Numbered from the stretch's first letter, positions 44,614-55,640 are shown. The stretch: 64,000 nucleotides of DNA from Perilla frutescens (GCA_026008535.1 BRKX01000019.1:27532977-27596976); one strand, 5' to 3'. Notes: generated by a model not told the origin, from the sequence alone. Program-made: numbers and translations.

Positions 44614-47450
44614 TGTGGTGTATTTTTCCAATGTAAGCTATCTCTTTGGTTTTCGTACACACATTCCCCAAACCCACCCGCCCTAATAAGACAATATTAT
44701 ATATATAGATATAGATATAGATATAGTTAAATGCTTTTTACATCCCATAAAAAGCATTTTTAAAATCACCAACTTTTCATATTTTTTTAACATAAATTTT
44801 AAATTGTTATATCAAAAGTAAAAACACAAATTTGACACATTTTGCAAATTTAACATCAATTTGTTTCAGTGAAAATGAAATCAATATTCATTTATTAAAC
44901 ACGGTGTCATTTAATTTTTAATATAAGCCTCCTTAAATAACGTTTTTACTCATTGGATGACCAATCTCATAGTTTCCCGATATCCACATAAGTTTTAATT
45001 TTGTCTGAATTAGAATCAGCGTTAAATTTACAAAGTATGTTAAGTTTATATTTTTTGTGTAATAATTTGAAGTTCATGTTAAAAACCAAAATCATGTAAA
45101 GTTTGTGATTTTAAAAATATTTAACCTTTTTATTTATAAGTATTTAACCATGACAAACTAATAAATAAATTTACGATAAAAAACAAATATTCAACCCATT
45201 TTATCAAAATTAGGGGAGTGCATCTATTTGAGGAGGGTTTATCATCTATTTCAAACTTGTATTTCATCCCGTATTTCTATAATTGAAGAGAGCCTAATAT
45301 ATAGTACTGTGATGAATTTGAAAGAGAGAAAAAATCATATTTTTTTATCTAGTAATTAAGGAGTTAGGATGATAATTTCAATAATAAAAAAACCTTTAAA
45401 ATTCGAGTAATTTCAGTCCATTTGCCCAAATTTATGTTCTATATTTACTCAATTCATAATCTCAAATTATCTCAACTAAAAGAAATCTGCTAAAATTGAT
45501 ATGTTTAGATTTTATTTAAAGAAAAATACTTTGCTTACTATGCCCTTATAGGAGAAAATGCTATCATTAATTATCACACTCTTTGATACACTATGATAGA
45601 AATTATCAGTACTAATATTTTTCAAATTATTGGTCGACACGATCTCTACTCTTCAATTAGTAGGTGATACGTTTTACACTTTCTTAGTTTCTTAGTTTTA
45701 AAATTTGAATTAGTATAATAATTTATTTATAGGTAAATCCGCTCAAATAAAAGTATTACTCCTATAAGTTAAGTAAATTAAAACGACGTTTACAAGGCAA
45801 CCTGGATTAAATAGAGCCCGGAGAATAAGGCTGAGGGCTGTGCCCTTTTGGAGCAATTTCCAATAAAAACAAATAATTAATTAATAATGGCTCGAATTTT
45901 CCCTCTGTTAGTTAGTTAACTCTATTAATTCTTGGAATTTGGAATTTGGAATTTGGAATTTGAGCTTAGAATCACAATTACTCATGCCGTCAACCACAAC
46001 AATTATTCTCCAACAATAACCAATTCTTTTCAAATTTCGACCTCAATTAATATATATACCATTTTTTAATTATATCAATGGTGCATGGATGTGACGCGTT
46101 TATTATAATTATAATTATAATTATAATTATTTTGTTAGATGTGAAATATTAATTTATATCTCACGCATGAGGTTGTTGGCTTGACGACCTAGAGAAGACA
46201 AAACTGAGATTGGAAAAATCAAAGGGGTTAAAAAAAACAGTAAATCTATGCGGACACAATGTGGTCAAGTCACAAAGAGTAAAAGAGGTATTTCATTCAT
46301 TAATTATATTCTTTAATCATTTACTTAATTAAGTCTATATTGTGTTTTACCCTAATACCCTTTCCCTCCTAATGTAGTGAGAGAATGTTATTTTGAGTTT
46401 GAAATTCAAAATTTTTTCTCTCTCATCCTCTCAACTAATATTAATTAATTAGTTTATTATTACTTAATTCATTCATTCATTAGCCTCGTCATTTTAAGTT
46501 TTATTCGTCATTTTATATTTTCTTAGGGTTTATATTCATCGTCATTTGCGTTCATCTCTATTCCGAATTTTTCCCCACCACCATCTCCATTCAATTTTTC
46601 CCCACCACCATCACCAATCGACATGAAAATAAAGCAAAATAGATTGAGCAAAGGAATTTTTTTTGTTGTCTTCGAAGCTGTAGAAACTGGAATGCCATTA
46701 GTTCTTGAAGGAGACAGGAGACAAGATACAAGATTTGAAGGAGGTAAATATGTTGAATCAAACAATTGAGATTTGAAGGAGACAAGAGACATGATACAAG
46801 ATTTAAAGGAGAAATAGAGTGTAATATATTTCGTTATTAGAATTTTTTTTCTCGATGTGTATAATGTATTTGAATATCACCTTGATGTTTTATGACATTA
46901 TTCCAAAAGAATTGTTGAGTTGTTGAAGATTGATTTTTTAGGGTTTCGGATTTCATTGGACTAGAGAGGCCATTAAGTTGGAGTGTTCATAATTTACTGT
47001 TTCATTGGCTTAATATAGTCAAATTTGAATGTTGATCAATTCCAAGACCATTTCGTTCATCGCATTTTATTCATATGTTCTTCATATATAATATTTTTTT
47101 CTTGATGTATAACGCTAAATTATGATATTGAATCTATTTGATTATGACCTTGTTAGTTTATCGCATAATTCGAAAAGAATTTTTGATTCCATGAAGTTTT
47201 ATTTTGTAGTGTTTAGGGTTATTGGTTTCATTAGATTAATTAAGTATGAATATTTAATAATCGAGAGATTAATTGGATACAGAATGTCAATTTTGATTCT
47301 TAAAATATTTCAATTATTTAGTTGAGGCGGCTAACAAAGAGGGAAGATATTTTTGTACGTCATAAAATATTTCAATTAGTGAATGAAAAGATTAAATCAA
47401 ACTGCAGAGGGGAAAGTGCTTGAGAAATAGCATTTGGACATACTTGTTTA

Positions 47451-47652
47451 TCCCACATCGAAAAAATAGGTGAAACAAAGGCAGTATATATTGAATAATC
47501 TTGCAGGAGCGGTTGTCCTTGTTAGGGGTCGGATCCCACTAATATCAATCCATACATCCTGAGCTTTGGGCCTGCATATTTGGGCCTTCGAACTGACTAC
47601 TACATGGGCTTGATTATAAATAATAAATCAGGCCCAAAAGCTGTTTTTTTTT
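47451..47652 (+). ncRNA. Candidate Pol III ncRNA gene, copy 1 (USE + TATA)
   Basis: The upstream sequence element TCCCACATCG (47451-47460), 24 bp, then TATATATTG (from 47485): the spacing used by plant Pol III type-3 genes (Pol II snRNA genes have about ten bp more). The expected start is near 47515. The body holds GTTAGGGGTCGGATCCCACT, in which GTTAG can pair with CTAAT and GGG with CCC, then a 3' hairpin GGGCTTGATT/AATCAGGCCC and nine T (47644-47652), a Pol III terminator. In this copy the hairpin C-to-T change gives a G-U pair, so pairing is kept. It does not match U3, U6, 7SL, MRP or 5S RNA as I know them. Confidence 0.5.
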
Positions 47653-48179
47653 AAATAATTTTTTAAAATATTAAATTATTATTTTTTAGTGTATAATTAT
47701 TTTTGACAAAAATTAAATATCCTACACAATAAAATATAAAGTTAATTTTATTATAAAATTATACTGATTATATTCACTGAAACTCTAATTTTATTTATTT
47801 TATACTCTAATTATATTATTAATTCATTTTTAATTTTTTTATTAGTGTAGAATTGTTTTTGACCAAAATAAATCCCCTAAACATTAAAATAAAGACACAC
47901 TTATAAGTTGAGGCGGGTACAACTATACTTGGAAAAAAATATTCTTATATAAAATATTTGATTAAATCACATATTTTCGCCATATAATTAGTTGAGGCGG
48001 GTACTACACCACGTGTAAATTACGCAATATGATTAAATTGCAATATAAGTTTAAATAATATAATTTATCGGCATTTATTTAATTATTTAATTATTCTTAA
48101 TGGCTTATTTAAGAGTAAGCTTAGGGTATAGACAAAGACGCAACAAATGAAAAAGAAAATGCATAGATATATTGATACA
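47653..48179. other. Downstream flank of ncRNA copy 1, no gene seen
   Basis: AT-rich. The part to about 47830 resembles the flank after ncRNA copy 4 (58665-58830; shared phrases TTTTTTAGTGTATAATTA and CTACACAAT), so the duplicated unit extends past the T run. GTTGAGGCGGGTAC occurs twice (near 47909 and 47991). Confidence 0.6.
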
Positions 48180-48220
48180 GTTTAGGGTTTTGTAAACCCT
48201 AAACGCCGGCTATTGCCGGC
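48180..48220. terminator. Telobox-type perfect hairpin plus GCCGGC pair
   Basis: GTTTAGGGTTT, TGT, AAACCCTAAAC is a perfect 11-bp inverted repeat with a 3-nt loop (48180-48204), followed by GCCGGC, TATT, GCCGGC (48205-48220). It lies about 90 bp beyond the stop of the minus-strand gene at 48309 and may lie in its 3' region. Assigning it a terminator role is only a guess. Confidence 0.3.
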
Positions 48221-48308
48221 AATACATAAAAAAAAAAGAAAAAAAAAGGAAAAAATAACAGAAATTCTTGAAAAGAAAGCATGATAAAAACAACATCAAG
48301 GAAGATGA

Positions 48309-48848
48309 TCAAATCTTGGTGTTGCTTTCGGAGTCTTCAATGACGATGGGGACCTGGTTAGAAGTACCCTTTTCGCCTCCAAGCTTGGAAGGGTCTTCTC
48401 CACCATGATTCTTAAGCTGTAGAAAAATTTCATACAGCTTAGTTAGAGGGTGAACCTCCAGAATCAGTTCCTTCACCATGTCTTCATTTAAAGCAGCCAC
48501 CATGCGACGCAAGAGGTGATCCACCTCCCCCTTGAAATTGTTGTGCTCCTCCCTCAAGTTTTGATACAATATATCTAGACTTTTGGGGGAGGGTGGCACG
48601 CTCCATTCGGACGTTAACTACATACGTCGAATTGGAGAGAAATATTGTTTTGTTGGCGTCGTAGTTGGTGACGCCAATGGAAGAGTGGTAGTCGGCATCT
48701 TCGTTGGAGTGTTCGTCGGCGTCTTGGTTGGGCTGCTTATCTTCTTTCTTGGAGTGGTTCTTCTTTTAGGAGTGTTTACCGAGACTTTGTGGGGCAAGTG
48801 TTTGCCCCATTTCTTGCCAGAGTTAGAGGCTTTTATCACAGATTTCAT
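48309..48848 (-). pseudogene. Unrecognised small protein gene with one in-frame TAG
   Basis: From ATG (48848) a Lys/Thr/Pro-rich, basic N-terminal half (VNTPKRRTTPRKK, a likely nuclear signal, then TKTPTNTPTKMP) runs to TAG at 48618-48620. The same frame continues through a leucine-rich, charged, probably helical half (DILYQNLREEHNNF to HPLTKLYEIFLQL) and an acidic tail (VPIVIEDSESN) to TGA at 48309; 179 codons in total besides the TAG. A TATA box lies 65-70 bp upstream of the ATG. GTATGT overlaps the TAG: a 51-nt GTATGT...CTAG intron would restore the frame but is unusually short. So this is either a gene with a tiny intron or one with a recent nonsense mutation. I do not recognise the family. 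Confidence 0.5.
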
Positions 48849-48910
48849 TTTTGGGAATTCTTGTTTGTTTGAAGTTTAAGGTGATTGTGTAATATGGAGA
48901 AGATTCATCC

Positions 48911-48920
48911 ATATATAAAG
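48911..48920 (-). promoter_or_regulatory. TATA box of the minus-strand gene at 48309-48848
   Basis: On the minus strand TTTATATATG lies about 65 bp before the ATG, with a pyrimidine-rich/A-rich leader between. Confidence 0.5.
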
Positions 48921-49385
48921 GTGCAAAACATGCACGAATATTTTTGCCAAAAAATTCAAAATTTTGGTGTATAAACCTTTCAAATTTTTTCGGCTAGTAT
49001 TTTTTTGAGAAGCACAACACATTTATGGTAAAGAAGATTTTCATTACATTTTGCCTTGATATTGTAGCAATTTCAATGATTATGTTTTTTTTATTGAAAA
49101 GGAACATTCAATTAATATCGAGACTTGCCTTATTCATCATAAATCATGCAAGGTCAACTGTTTTAATATGAGCAAAATATTTGAACAAAATATTTGGAAC
49201 AAAATATGATTCGAGAAAAATAATCATATACTATTACTACAGTGTATATGTTAAAAAAATTAAGAAATAATTCAGAAATAAATGTTAATAATATATATAT
49301 ATATAGGGAATAAATTTAATATTATAATAATTATTTGACTATAGTAGTAATTTTAAAAAAATAAGTAATGTAGTCGTATAATGCT
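48921..49385. other. AT-rich intergenic DNA, no gene seen
   Basis: Nothing recognisable apart from a short (TA)n near 49291-49304. Confidence 0.55.
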
Positions 49386-49389
49386 AAAT

Positions 49390-51290
49390 CTCATGACTAT
49401 AGTACTATACTAGTAGTAATTTTGCAATTGGAATTCCAATTAGTCATGTTAGAAGCAATTTGGGACTATACTAGTAGTAAATTCGCAATTGGAATTCCAA
49501 TTAGTCATGTTAGATCCAATTTGGGACTATACTAGTAGTAAATTTGCAATTGGAATTCCAATTAGTCATGTTAGATCCAACTTGTAACATTGGAATTCCA
49601 ATTAGTGATGTTAGATACAATTTGTGACTATACTAGTAGTAATGTTGCAATTGGCATTCCAATTAGTGATGTTAGATCCAAATTGTGACTATAATAGTAG
49701 TAATGTTGCAATTGGAATTCCAATTAGTGATGTTAGGTCCAATTTGGGAATTGAAATTCCAATTAGTGATGTTAGATCAAATTTGTGACTATACTAGTAG
49801 TAAGTATGCAATTGAAATTCCAATTAGTCATGTTAGATCCAATTTGTGCATGTAGTAGTAGTAATGTTGCAATTGGAATTACAATTAGTCATGTTAGATC
49901 CAATTTTGGAATTGAAATTCCAATTAGTGATGTTAGATCAAATTTGTGACTATACTAGTAGTAAGTATGCAATTGGAATTCCAATTAGTGATGTTAGATC
50001 AAATTTGGGACTATAGTAGTAGTAATGTTGCAATTGGAATTACAATTAGTCATGTTAGATCCCATTTTGGAATTGGAATTCCAATTAGTAATGTTAGATC
50101 CAATTTGTGACTATAGTAGTAGTAATGTTGCAATTGGAAGTCCAATTAGTCATGTTAGATCCAATTTTGGAATTGAAATTCCAATTAGTGATGTTAGATC
50201 AAATTTGTGCCTATACTAGTATTAAGTATGCTATTGGAATTCCAATTAGTCATGTTAGATCCAATTTGTGACTATATTAGTAGTAATGTTGCAATTGGAA
50301 TTCCAATTAGTGATGTTAGATTCAATTTTGAAATTGGAATTCCAATTAGTGATGTTAGATCCAATTTGTGACTATAGTAGTAGTAATGTTGCAATTAGAA
50401 GTCTAATTAGTCATGTTAGATCCAATTTGTGACTATATTCGCAGTAATGTTGCAATTGGAATTCCAATTAGTGATGTTAGATCCAATTTTGGAATTGGAA
50501 TTCCAATTAGGGATGTTAGATCAAATTTGTGACTATACTAGTAGTAATTTTGCAATTGGAATTCCAATTAGTCATGTTAGATCCAATTTGTGACTATATT
50601 CGTAGTAATGTTGCAATTAGAATTCCAATTAGTGATGTTAGATCCAATTTTGGAATTGGAATTCCGATTAGTGATGTTAGATCCAATTTGTGACTATAGT
50701 AGTAGTAATGTTGCAATTGGAAGTCCAATTAGTCATGTTAGATCCAATTTGGGACTATAGTAGTAGTAATGTTGCAATTGGAATTCCAATTAGTGATGTT
50801 AGATCCAATTTTGGAATTGGAATTCCAATTAGTGATGTTAGATCCAATTTGTGACTATACTAGTAGTAATTTTGCAATTGGAATTCCAATTAGTCATGTT
50901 AGACTATACCTAGTAGTAACTATGCAATTGGAATTCCAATTAGTGGTGTTAGATCAAATTTGTGACTATACTAGTAGTAAGTATGCAATTGGAATTCCAA
51001 TTAGTCATGTTAGATCCAATTTGGGAAATGGAATTCCAATTAGTGGTGTTAGATAAAATTTGTGACTATACTAGTACTAAGTATGCAATTGGAATTCCAA
51101 TTAGTGATGTTAGATCCAATTTGGGAAATGGAATTCCAATTAGTGATGTTAGATCAAATTTGTGACTATACTAGTAGTAAGTATGCAATTGGAATTCCAA
51201 TTAGTCATGCTAGATCCAATTTGGGAATTGAAATTCCAATTAGTGATGTTAGATCAAATTTATGACTATACTAGTAGTTAGTATGCAACT
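49390..51290. repeat. Minisatellite of palindrome-bearing 60-bp and 37-bp units
   Basis: A 1.9-kb array of about 30 units. The long unit has the parts GACTATACTAGTAGTAAT, TTGCAATTGGAATTCCAATT and AGTGATGTTAGATCCAATTT; the short unit lacks the ACTATACTAGTAGTAAT part and is TTTTGGAATTGGAATTCC plus AATTAGTGATGTTAGATC. Each unit centres on ATTGGAATTCCAAT, a perfect 14-bp palindrome with an EcoRI site. Variation (SATG, TTGGGA/TTGTGA) is phased, suggesting higher-order duplication. Open frames at 50025-51265 are artefacts of the array. Confidence 0.92.
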
Positions 51291-51629
51291 CGAATTATTT
51301 TAGTAAAATTTTGTTAGAGTCAATTAATTATGGTAATATCGATTAATTTTAGTAAAGTTTTGGTACAATCGAAAGTCATGAGGTTTCGTCTGTGCAAAAA
51401 AGGAAAATTATTGTCAAATTTTACTACTATACTATTTATTTTGGAAAATAGAATATGTAATTTTTTGAGGTTTCGTCCCTTTAAAATTTTGAGATTGAAT
51501 AAGGCGGGGTAAAATATTTGCTTTAGAGTTTGAATAATGTAGGGGTAAAAGATACAGGGGAAATAAGGGAAATTGGAGTTTTCCCTTGAAAGTGTAGTTA
51601 GTGATAGTGTAGTATTGCCTTCAACTTCA

Positions 51630-51818
51630 TCCCACATCGAATGTCTTAAAGAAAAAAGGCATGTATGTATTAGGCAGCCTAGGAGCACTGGTTGTCCACG
51701 TTTGGGGTCGGATCCCACCAACATCAATGCATGCATTATACGAAATGGGCCTGTTGTCTGCTATGCACATGGGCCTGACTATGAAATACAATTCAGGCCC
51801 ACGAAATAGTTTTTTTTT
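51630..51818 (+). ncRNA. Candidate Pol III ncRNA gene, copy 2 (degraded TATA)
   Basis: USE TCCCACATCG (51630-51639), 24 bp, then TATGTATT (51664-51671), a weakened TATA box. The body has GTTTGGGGTCGGATCCCACC and AACATCAATGCATGCAT, a 3' hairpin GGGCCTGA/TCAGGCCC, and nine T (51810-51818). Exact USE-TATA spacing is retained although the intervening bases differ from the other copies. It may be less active than copies 3 and 4. Confidence 0.42.
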
Positions 51819-52401
51819 AAAATTTATTAATTAATTTATGTTTTCGTGTAATTATTATTTTTTTCAAAGCAGAACTCCTATACATGAAAAGTAAATTACA
51901 CTTATTATAAAATCAGACCTATTATTTTAACCAAAATAATAATTTTATATTTTTTTCACTCTGTAATTTCGACTTTTTTAAAAAGTTGTTATAATAAACA
52001 ATTTTATTCAATTAAAATATTATAGGGATGCACTATATGTAGGGTTTTGTATTTATTTTAAAAAATTGCACTTGTTGCATAAATTTTCTGTTCACTTAAT
52101 CGGGTACCAATTATCGAAAATATAATATTGTGCACACTATTATTAATTTCAGTCTTTTACATTTTGTTCAAAATTTAAGTGAAAATTAGATCTGGATGAA
52201 TTATTGTTTGATTAATGGATCAGTATTAATATTGAATAAAAAAGTGTTATTTGTGTTATTTGTAATGAAAAAAATATTTGGATTGATCTAATTAATCTTA
52301 TTTATGTAGACTACAATAAAAATAATGATAATAAAAGATAATTTTTATAGATATAATAAAAGATAATTTAAGTACACCCCATAACGACAAGGTTAAACTC
52401 T
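51819..52401. other. AT-rich intergenic DNA, no gene seen
   Basis: AT-rich flank of ncRNA copy 2 and 3' flank of the minus-strand Myb/SANT-like gene. No protein-like frame. Confidence 0.55.
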
Positions 52402-52902
52402 TCAAGCAAACCTATTCACTAAACTCTCAAAATCAGTATTGACAACACCTCCAAGTTGAATAATGTCACGAATTCCACGATACTCCGGCATTCCATTCAG
52501 TCGAAAGTCTCTATGCATCTCACATTCCTGTGGTGAAATGTAAATGCAAAGTAGTGTCATTAAAAAAATTAAAATAACGAAATGGTAATGTTCACTTACA
52601 GGTCGAATATCACTGAAAAGACTGAAATAGGCATCAGTGGTTTTGACACAGTTGCTATCTTCATCATAGGTGATCCCCGGAAGCATTTTAAATTTTTCGA
52701 ATGAATAAAATAGCTCCTTCAATTCTTTCAATTCATGGACCAGTTCGATGGTCCGAAAATGACGATACCGAGCACCAGACATCAACTTCGCGAGTAAGTC
52801 CAGGGTCAATGTAGTGTCCGGTGCGTGAGAAAGATCGACGAACCCAATCCTTAGACGTAAGAAACTAACAAACACGGCCTCATCAGATTTGGACCAAGAC
52901 AT
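52402..52902 (-). CDS. Small Myb/SANT-like domain protein, two exons
   Basis: Exon 1 (52902-52600, 101 codons) starts at ATG in MSWSKSDEAVFVSFLRL; exon 2 (52527-52402) ends at TGA. The 72-nt intron has clean borders (GTAAGT...CCACAG) and phase 0; because it is a multiple of three without stops, unspliced RNA also reads through. The pattern W...FVSFL, long helix, then ELKELKELFYSFEKFKMLPG and ITYDEDSNCVKTTDAYFSLF fits the plant Myb/SANT-like domain (Myb_DNA-bind_3: LK..Y...K.L...G...D); these proteins are often nuclear and derived from or partners of transposases. At 142 aa it is short for the family. Family call is by eye. Confidence 0.62.
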   Translation of the reverse strand: MSWSKSDEAVFVSFLRLRIGFVDLSHAPDTTLTLDLLAKLMSGARYRHFRTIELVHELKELKELFYSFEKFKMLPGITYDEDSNCVKTTDAYFSLFSDIRPVSEHYHFVILIFLMTLLCIYISPQECEMHRDFRLNGMPEYRGIRDIIQLGGVVNTDFESLVNRFA

Positions 52903-53099
52903 GATTTCTGGCAATTTTTTTTTTTTAGATTATGAAATTACAATTACAACTACCTACTTATATAAAAGAAAATAGAGTTCTTCATTAAAGGCATGAAAAG
53001 ACTAGTAACCAAAACACCTCTGCAAGTTGCAGCATGGATAATTCCAAACTATTATTCGAAAAAAATATTTACGTAAAATAAAAAAAAAGGACTGAATAT

Positions 53100-53953
53100 T
53101 ATATAGTGAATGTAGGGTATAAGATGAATGATTACTATTGAGTAAGGTTTATTGAGAGGTGTGAGGTGAATACTCTTTGTTCCATTTTACACACAACCAT
53201 CATTAATTAATATCATTAATGCTACAAAACCCTAATCCCAAAAATTCAAATTTTATTTTTTTGTTTTTACTATTGTTTGGTATAGTATAAAATCTAACTT
53301 AGTATTGTTTAAATTTACTTATTACTCTTAAAAATAAGAAAAATTATAATAAATAACACAATTACGGATTTATTTATCCTTTTTAAAACGATTAAAAATT
53401 TGAAAGTAAAATCACACTATTGAGTATGGTTTATTGAGAAGTGTGAAAACTACTCTTTAATTGTTCCATTTTACACACAACCATCATTGATTCTCATTAA
53501 TGCTACAAAATCCTAAACCAACAAATTCAAATTTTATTTTATTTTTATTTTAACTATTGTTTGATATAGTATATAAAATAGCATCAAAACATTTTTTTTT
53601 AAAAAAATAATATTGTTTATTTTAACTATTATTTGATATAGTATATAAAATATCGTCAAAACATTTATAAAAAATAAAATAATATTATTTAAACATACTT
53701 ATAACTTGTAAAATTAAAAAAATTACAAACAAAATATTAATACGAATTTATTTAATCTTTTTAAAAATAATAAAATTGAAAATAAAATATTAATTTTATT
53801 TGGATTTAATTGAAAAGACATAAAGCCTTCCAACTACAATTTCTCAAGTAATTTCAAAAGACACGTTGCATTGCAACTCTAACTTCTCAACCTATTTACA
53901 CACAATATTTGATGAGAGAAAGTATCACAATTTATTAGAGATCATATCAAAGA
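53100..53953. repeat. Tandem intergenic modules upstream of the three-gene cluster
   Basis: The module ATTGAGTAAGGTTTATTGAG, CCATTTTACACACAACCATC, ATTAATGCTACAAAACCC, then CAAATTTTAT occurs at about 53130-53260 and 53415-53545, with related copies near 54780, 55170, 56590 and 56790. AAACCCTAA (telobox-like) recurs in it. It marks the units that were duplicated with the genes. Confidence 0.7.
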
Positions 53954-53965
53954 GTCACGTCTCCT
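53954..53965 (+). promoter_or_regulatory. Conserved GTCACGTCTCCT box, first gene
   Basis: 80 bp before the ATG at 54034. The same box occurs before the second (55576-55587) and third (57210-57221, one base different) genes. It has an ACGT core, typical of bZIP sites. It is followed by a CT-rich leader. Confidence 0.5.
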
Positions 53966-54033
53966 AATATATCTCATACTTCTTTCTCCACCTTCCAACT
54001 ACAACACTCTCTTCTCCTTCAAAGTATCTGTAA

Positions 54034-54524
54034 ATGGAGTCTGCAAAAAGGTCGAACGAAGATGGAAACACATCCTTGTCGAAGAGGATTAAAACGGCCA
54101 CGGAAACGGAAGTCGAAAAGGCATGTTTTTTTTTTGCTATTAGGGTTTGATCATTGATTTTTATATTTCGCTTGTTTTTTTTCCTCGTTAATAGTTTGCG
54201 AAGGACTCTGAAAGGTTTGGCAGAGCCATTCAAGCCAAAGTGGAAGCGGATGCACGTTTGAATCAACTAATATTAGACCAACTGGTATTATCAATTTTTT
54301 TACAAAATTTGTTATTTTATTTTGTGTTATTTTTATTTGTTGGTTTAAATTAATATTATTTTACTTAATATTTGTAGTATGAAAAGGATTGCTTCCATCG
54401 GGAAGCTCTTGCTATGATAAAAAGACAACAAATACAGCACACAGAAGAGATGAAGAAAGCCAAGACAGAGTGCATCGAGGCAAGATTGGCGGTCCTTCGA
54501 GCTTGCTTGGATCATCTCGATTAA
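54034..54524 (+). CDS. Small charged probable coiled-coil protein, tandem family copy 1
   Basis: Exons 54034-54120, 54195-54284 and 54378-54524, all phase 0, give 107 aa. Exon 1: Ser/Lys/Arg-rich with a possible nuclear signal (LSKRIKTATETEVEK). Exon 2: FAKDSERFGRAIQAKVEADA, amphipathic. Exon 3: Glu/Lys/Gln-rich helix ending TECIEARLAVLRACLDHLD. Intron 1 begins GC (AAG/GCATGT) and ends AG, a GC-AG intron, where the two paralogues have GT; intron 2 is GT-AG. Exon 2 and exon 3 lengths equal those of the paralogues exactly. I do not recognise the family and assign no function; the structure is shown by comparison of the three copies. Confidence 0.72.
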
Positions 54525-55575
54525 AATTATGTTTTTGTAAATTTTTATAATTTTGGTAATATTGTATGTCCAAATGAACTATATATTCGGTTCATTTTAA
54601 TTCGGAATATGTATTTTTTGGTAAAAATGCTTAAACCCTACTGTATATTATGCGGCATAAATATTTTTGGTAAAAAAGCTTAAATTCGGATTACAATTCT
54701 GGGACGTAAATTGGCTATAATTTAATGAGAATTGGTCAATATATTTCCAAAGTAGTAAAATTAGCATAATTAATTTCATCTTACACAACCATTTTCTTTC
54801 TCATTAATGCTCCAAAACCCTAAATCAATAAATTTATAAAATTTTAATGTCAATTACACATTCATTCTATCAATGATATGACTATAGTACCAATTTTCTT
54901 AGTAAATTTATAATTTGAATTTCAATTAGTCATGTGATATCAATTTTGGTACTATAGTAGTAGTAATTATGCAATTGAAAATCCATTTTGTCATGTGATA
55001 TCAATTTGGGACTATACTAGTAGTCATTTTAGACTATACTAGTAGTAATTTTGCAATTGGAATTCCAATCAGTGATCTTAGATCAAATTTGTGACTATAC
55101 TAGTAGTAAATTTGTAATTTGAATTCCAAATAGTCATGTGATATCAATATTAGGGTATAAGATGATGATTGCTATTGGGTAGGGTTTATTGAGAAGTGTG
55201 TGTTGACATATTTTTTATAATTGTCAGTTTTTATGAATTTGACTTAGTAATGCTCCAAAACTCTAAATCAAATTTTTTTAATAATTCTAATGCAAATTAC
55301 ACATTCATTTTATCAATGATATGACTAAAGTAACAATTTTCTTAGTATAGTTACCAAAATATAATTTTTAAGCAAACATGTACTAATTTCATACCTATAA
55401 ATATACTACTTATTTAATACATAAATTAATATTAAAATACTATCTTAATAGTAATGTATTAAATTGGAGTGAATATGAATAGAGACGATGGATTGACAAC
55501 TCCAACTACTCAAGTTATTTATACACTCTACTTAATGAATGAAATCATCATAATTTTTTAGGGATAATCTCAAAA
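54525..55575. other. Spacer between gene copies 1 and 2 with minisatellite relic
   Basis: Contains module copies near 54780 and 55170 and, at 54890-55150, four to five decayed units of the palindromic minisatellite (CTATACTAGTAGTAAT, CAATTGGAATTCCAAT). No other gene seen. Confidence 0.65.
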
Positions 55576-55587
55576 GTCACGTCTCCT
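55576..55587 (+). promoter_or_regulatory. Conserved GTCACGTCTCCT box, second gene
   Basis: 65 bp upstream of ATG 55641; identical to the box before the first gene. Confidence 0.5.
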
Positions 55588-55640
55588 CATTTATCTCTAT
55601 CTACTTCCAATACTCTCAAAAAACTTTGAAAATTCTAGAT

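Larger units (their letters stand above)
44389..47450. other. AT-rich intergenic DNA with homopolymer tracts, no confident gene
   Basis: Holds a 14-C run (44436-44449), a 19-G run (44595-44613), a probable fold-back around 44728-45130 (GTTAAATGCT... mirrored by ATATTTAAC), four tandem GGAATTT units (about 45935-45962) and a TTATAA run (46108-46131). An open stretch on the plus strand at about 46537-46770 (Pro-rich, SPPPSPFNFSPPPSPI) overlaps one on the minus strand (46523-46792). Neither shows a recognisable domain. Confidence 0.5.

Noticed and set aside
44728..45130. A fourth MITE (GTTAAATGCTTTTTAC... mirrored by AAAATATTTAAC)
   Set aside because: The inverted match is interrupted by a hairpin indel and no clear target duplication was found; noted only in the intergenic entry.
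46523..46792. Candidate small gene on the minus strand (or Pro-rich frame on plus)
   Set aside because: Both strands are open, no recognised motif, and neither has convincing splice partners; left within the intergenic entry.
47510..47650. 5S rRNA-like or Cassandra-type element because of GGATCCCA
   Set aside because: Only GGATCCCAY matches; the 5S A box, intermediate element and C box are absent, and there are no LTR ends.
47485..47652. Telomerase RNA gene (USE + TATA, Pol III)
   Set aside because: The promoter layout fits, but none of the four bodies contains a CTAAACCCTAA-type template.
50025..51265. Five open frames with LEFQLVMLDPI-type repeats
   Set aside because: Translations of the palindromic minisatellite; frame stays open only because unit lengths lack stops in that frame.
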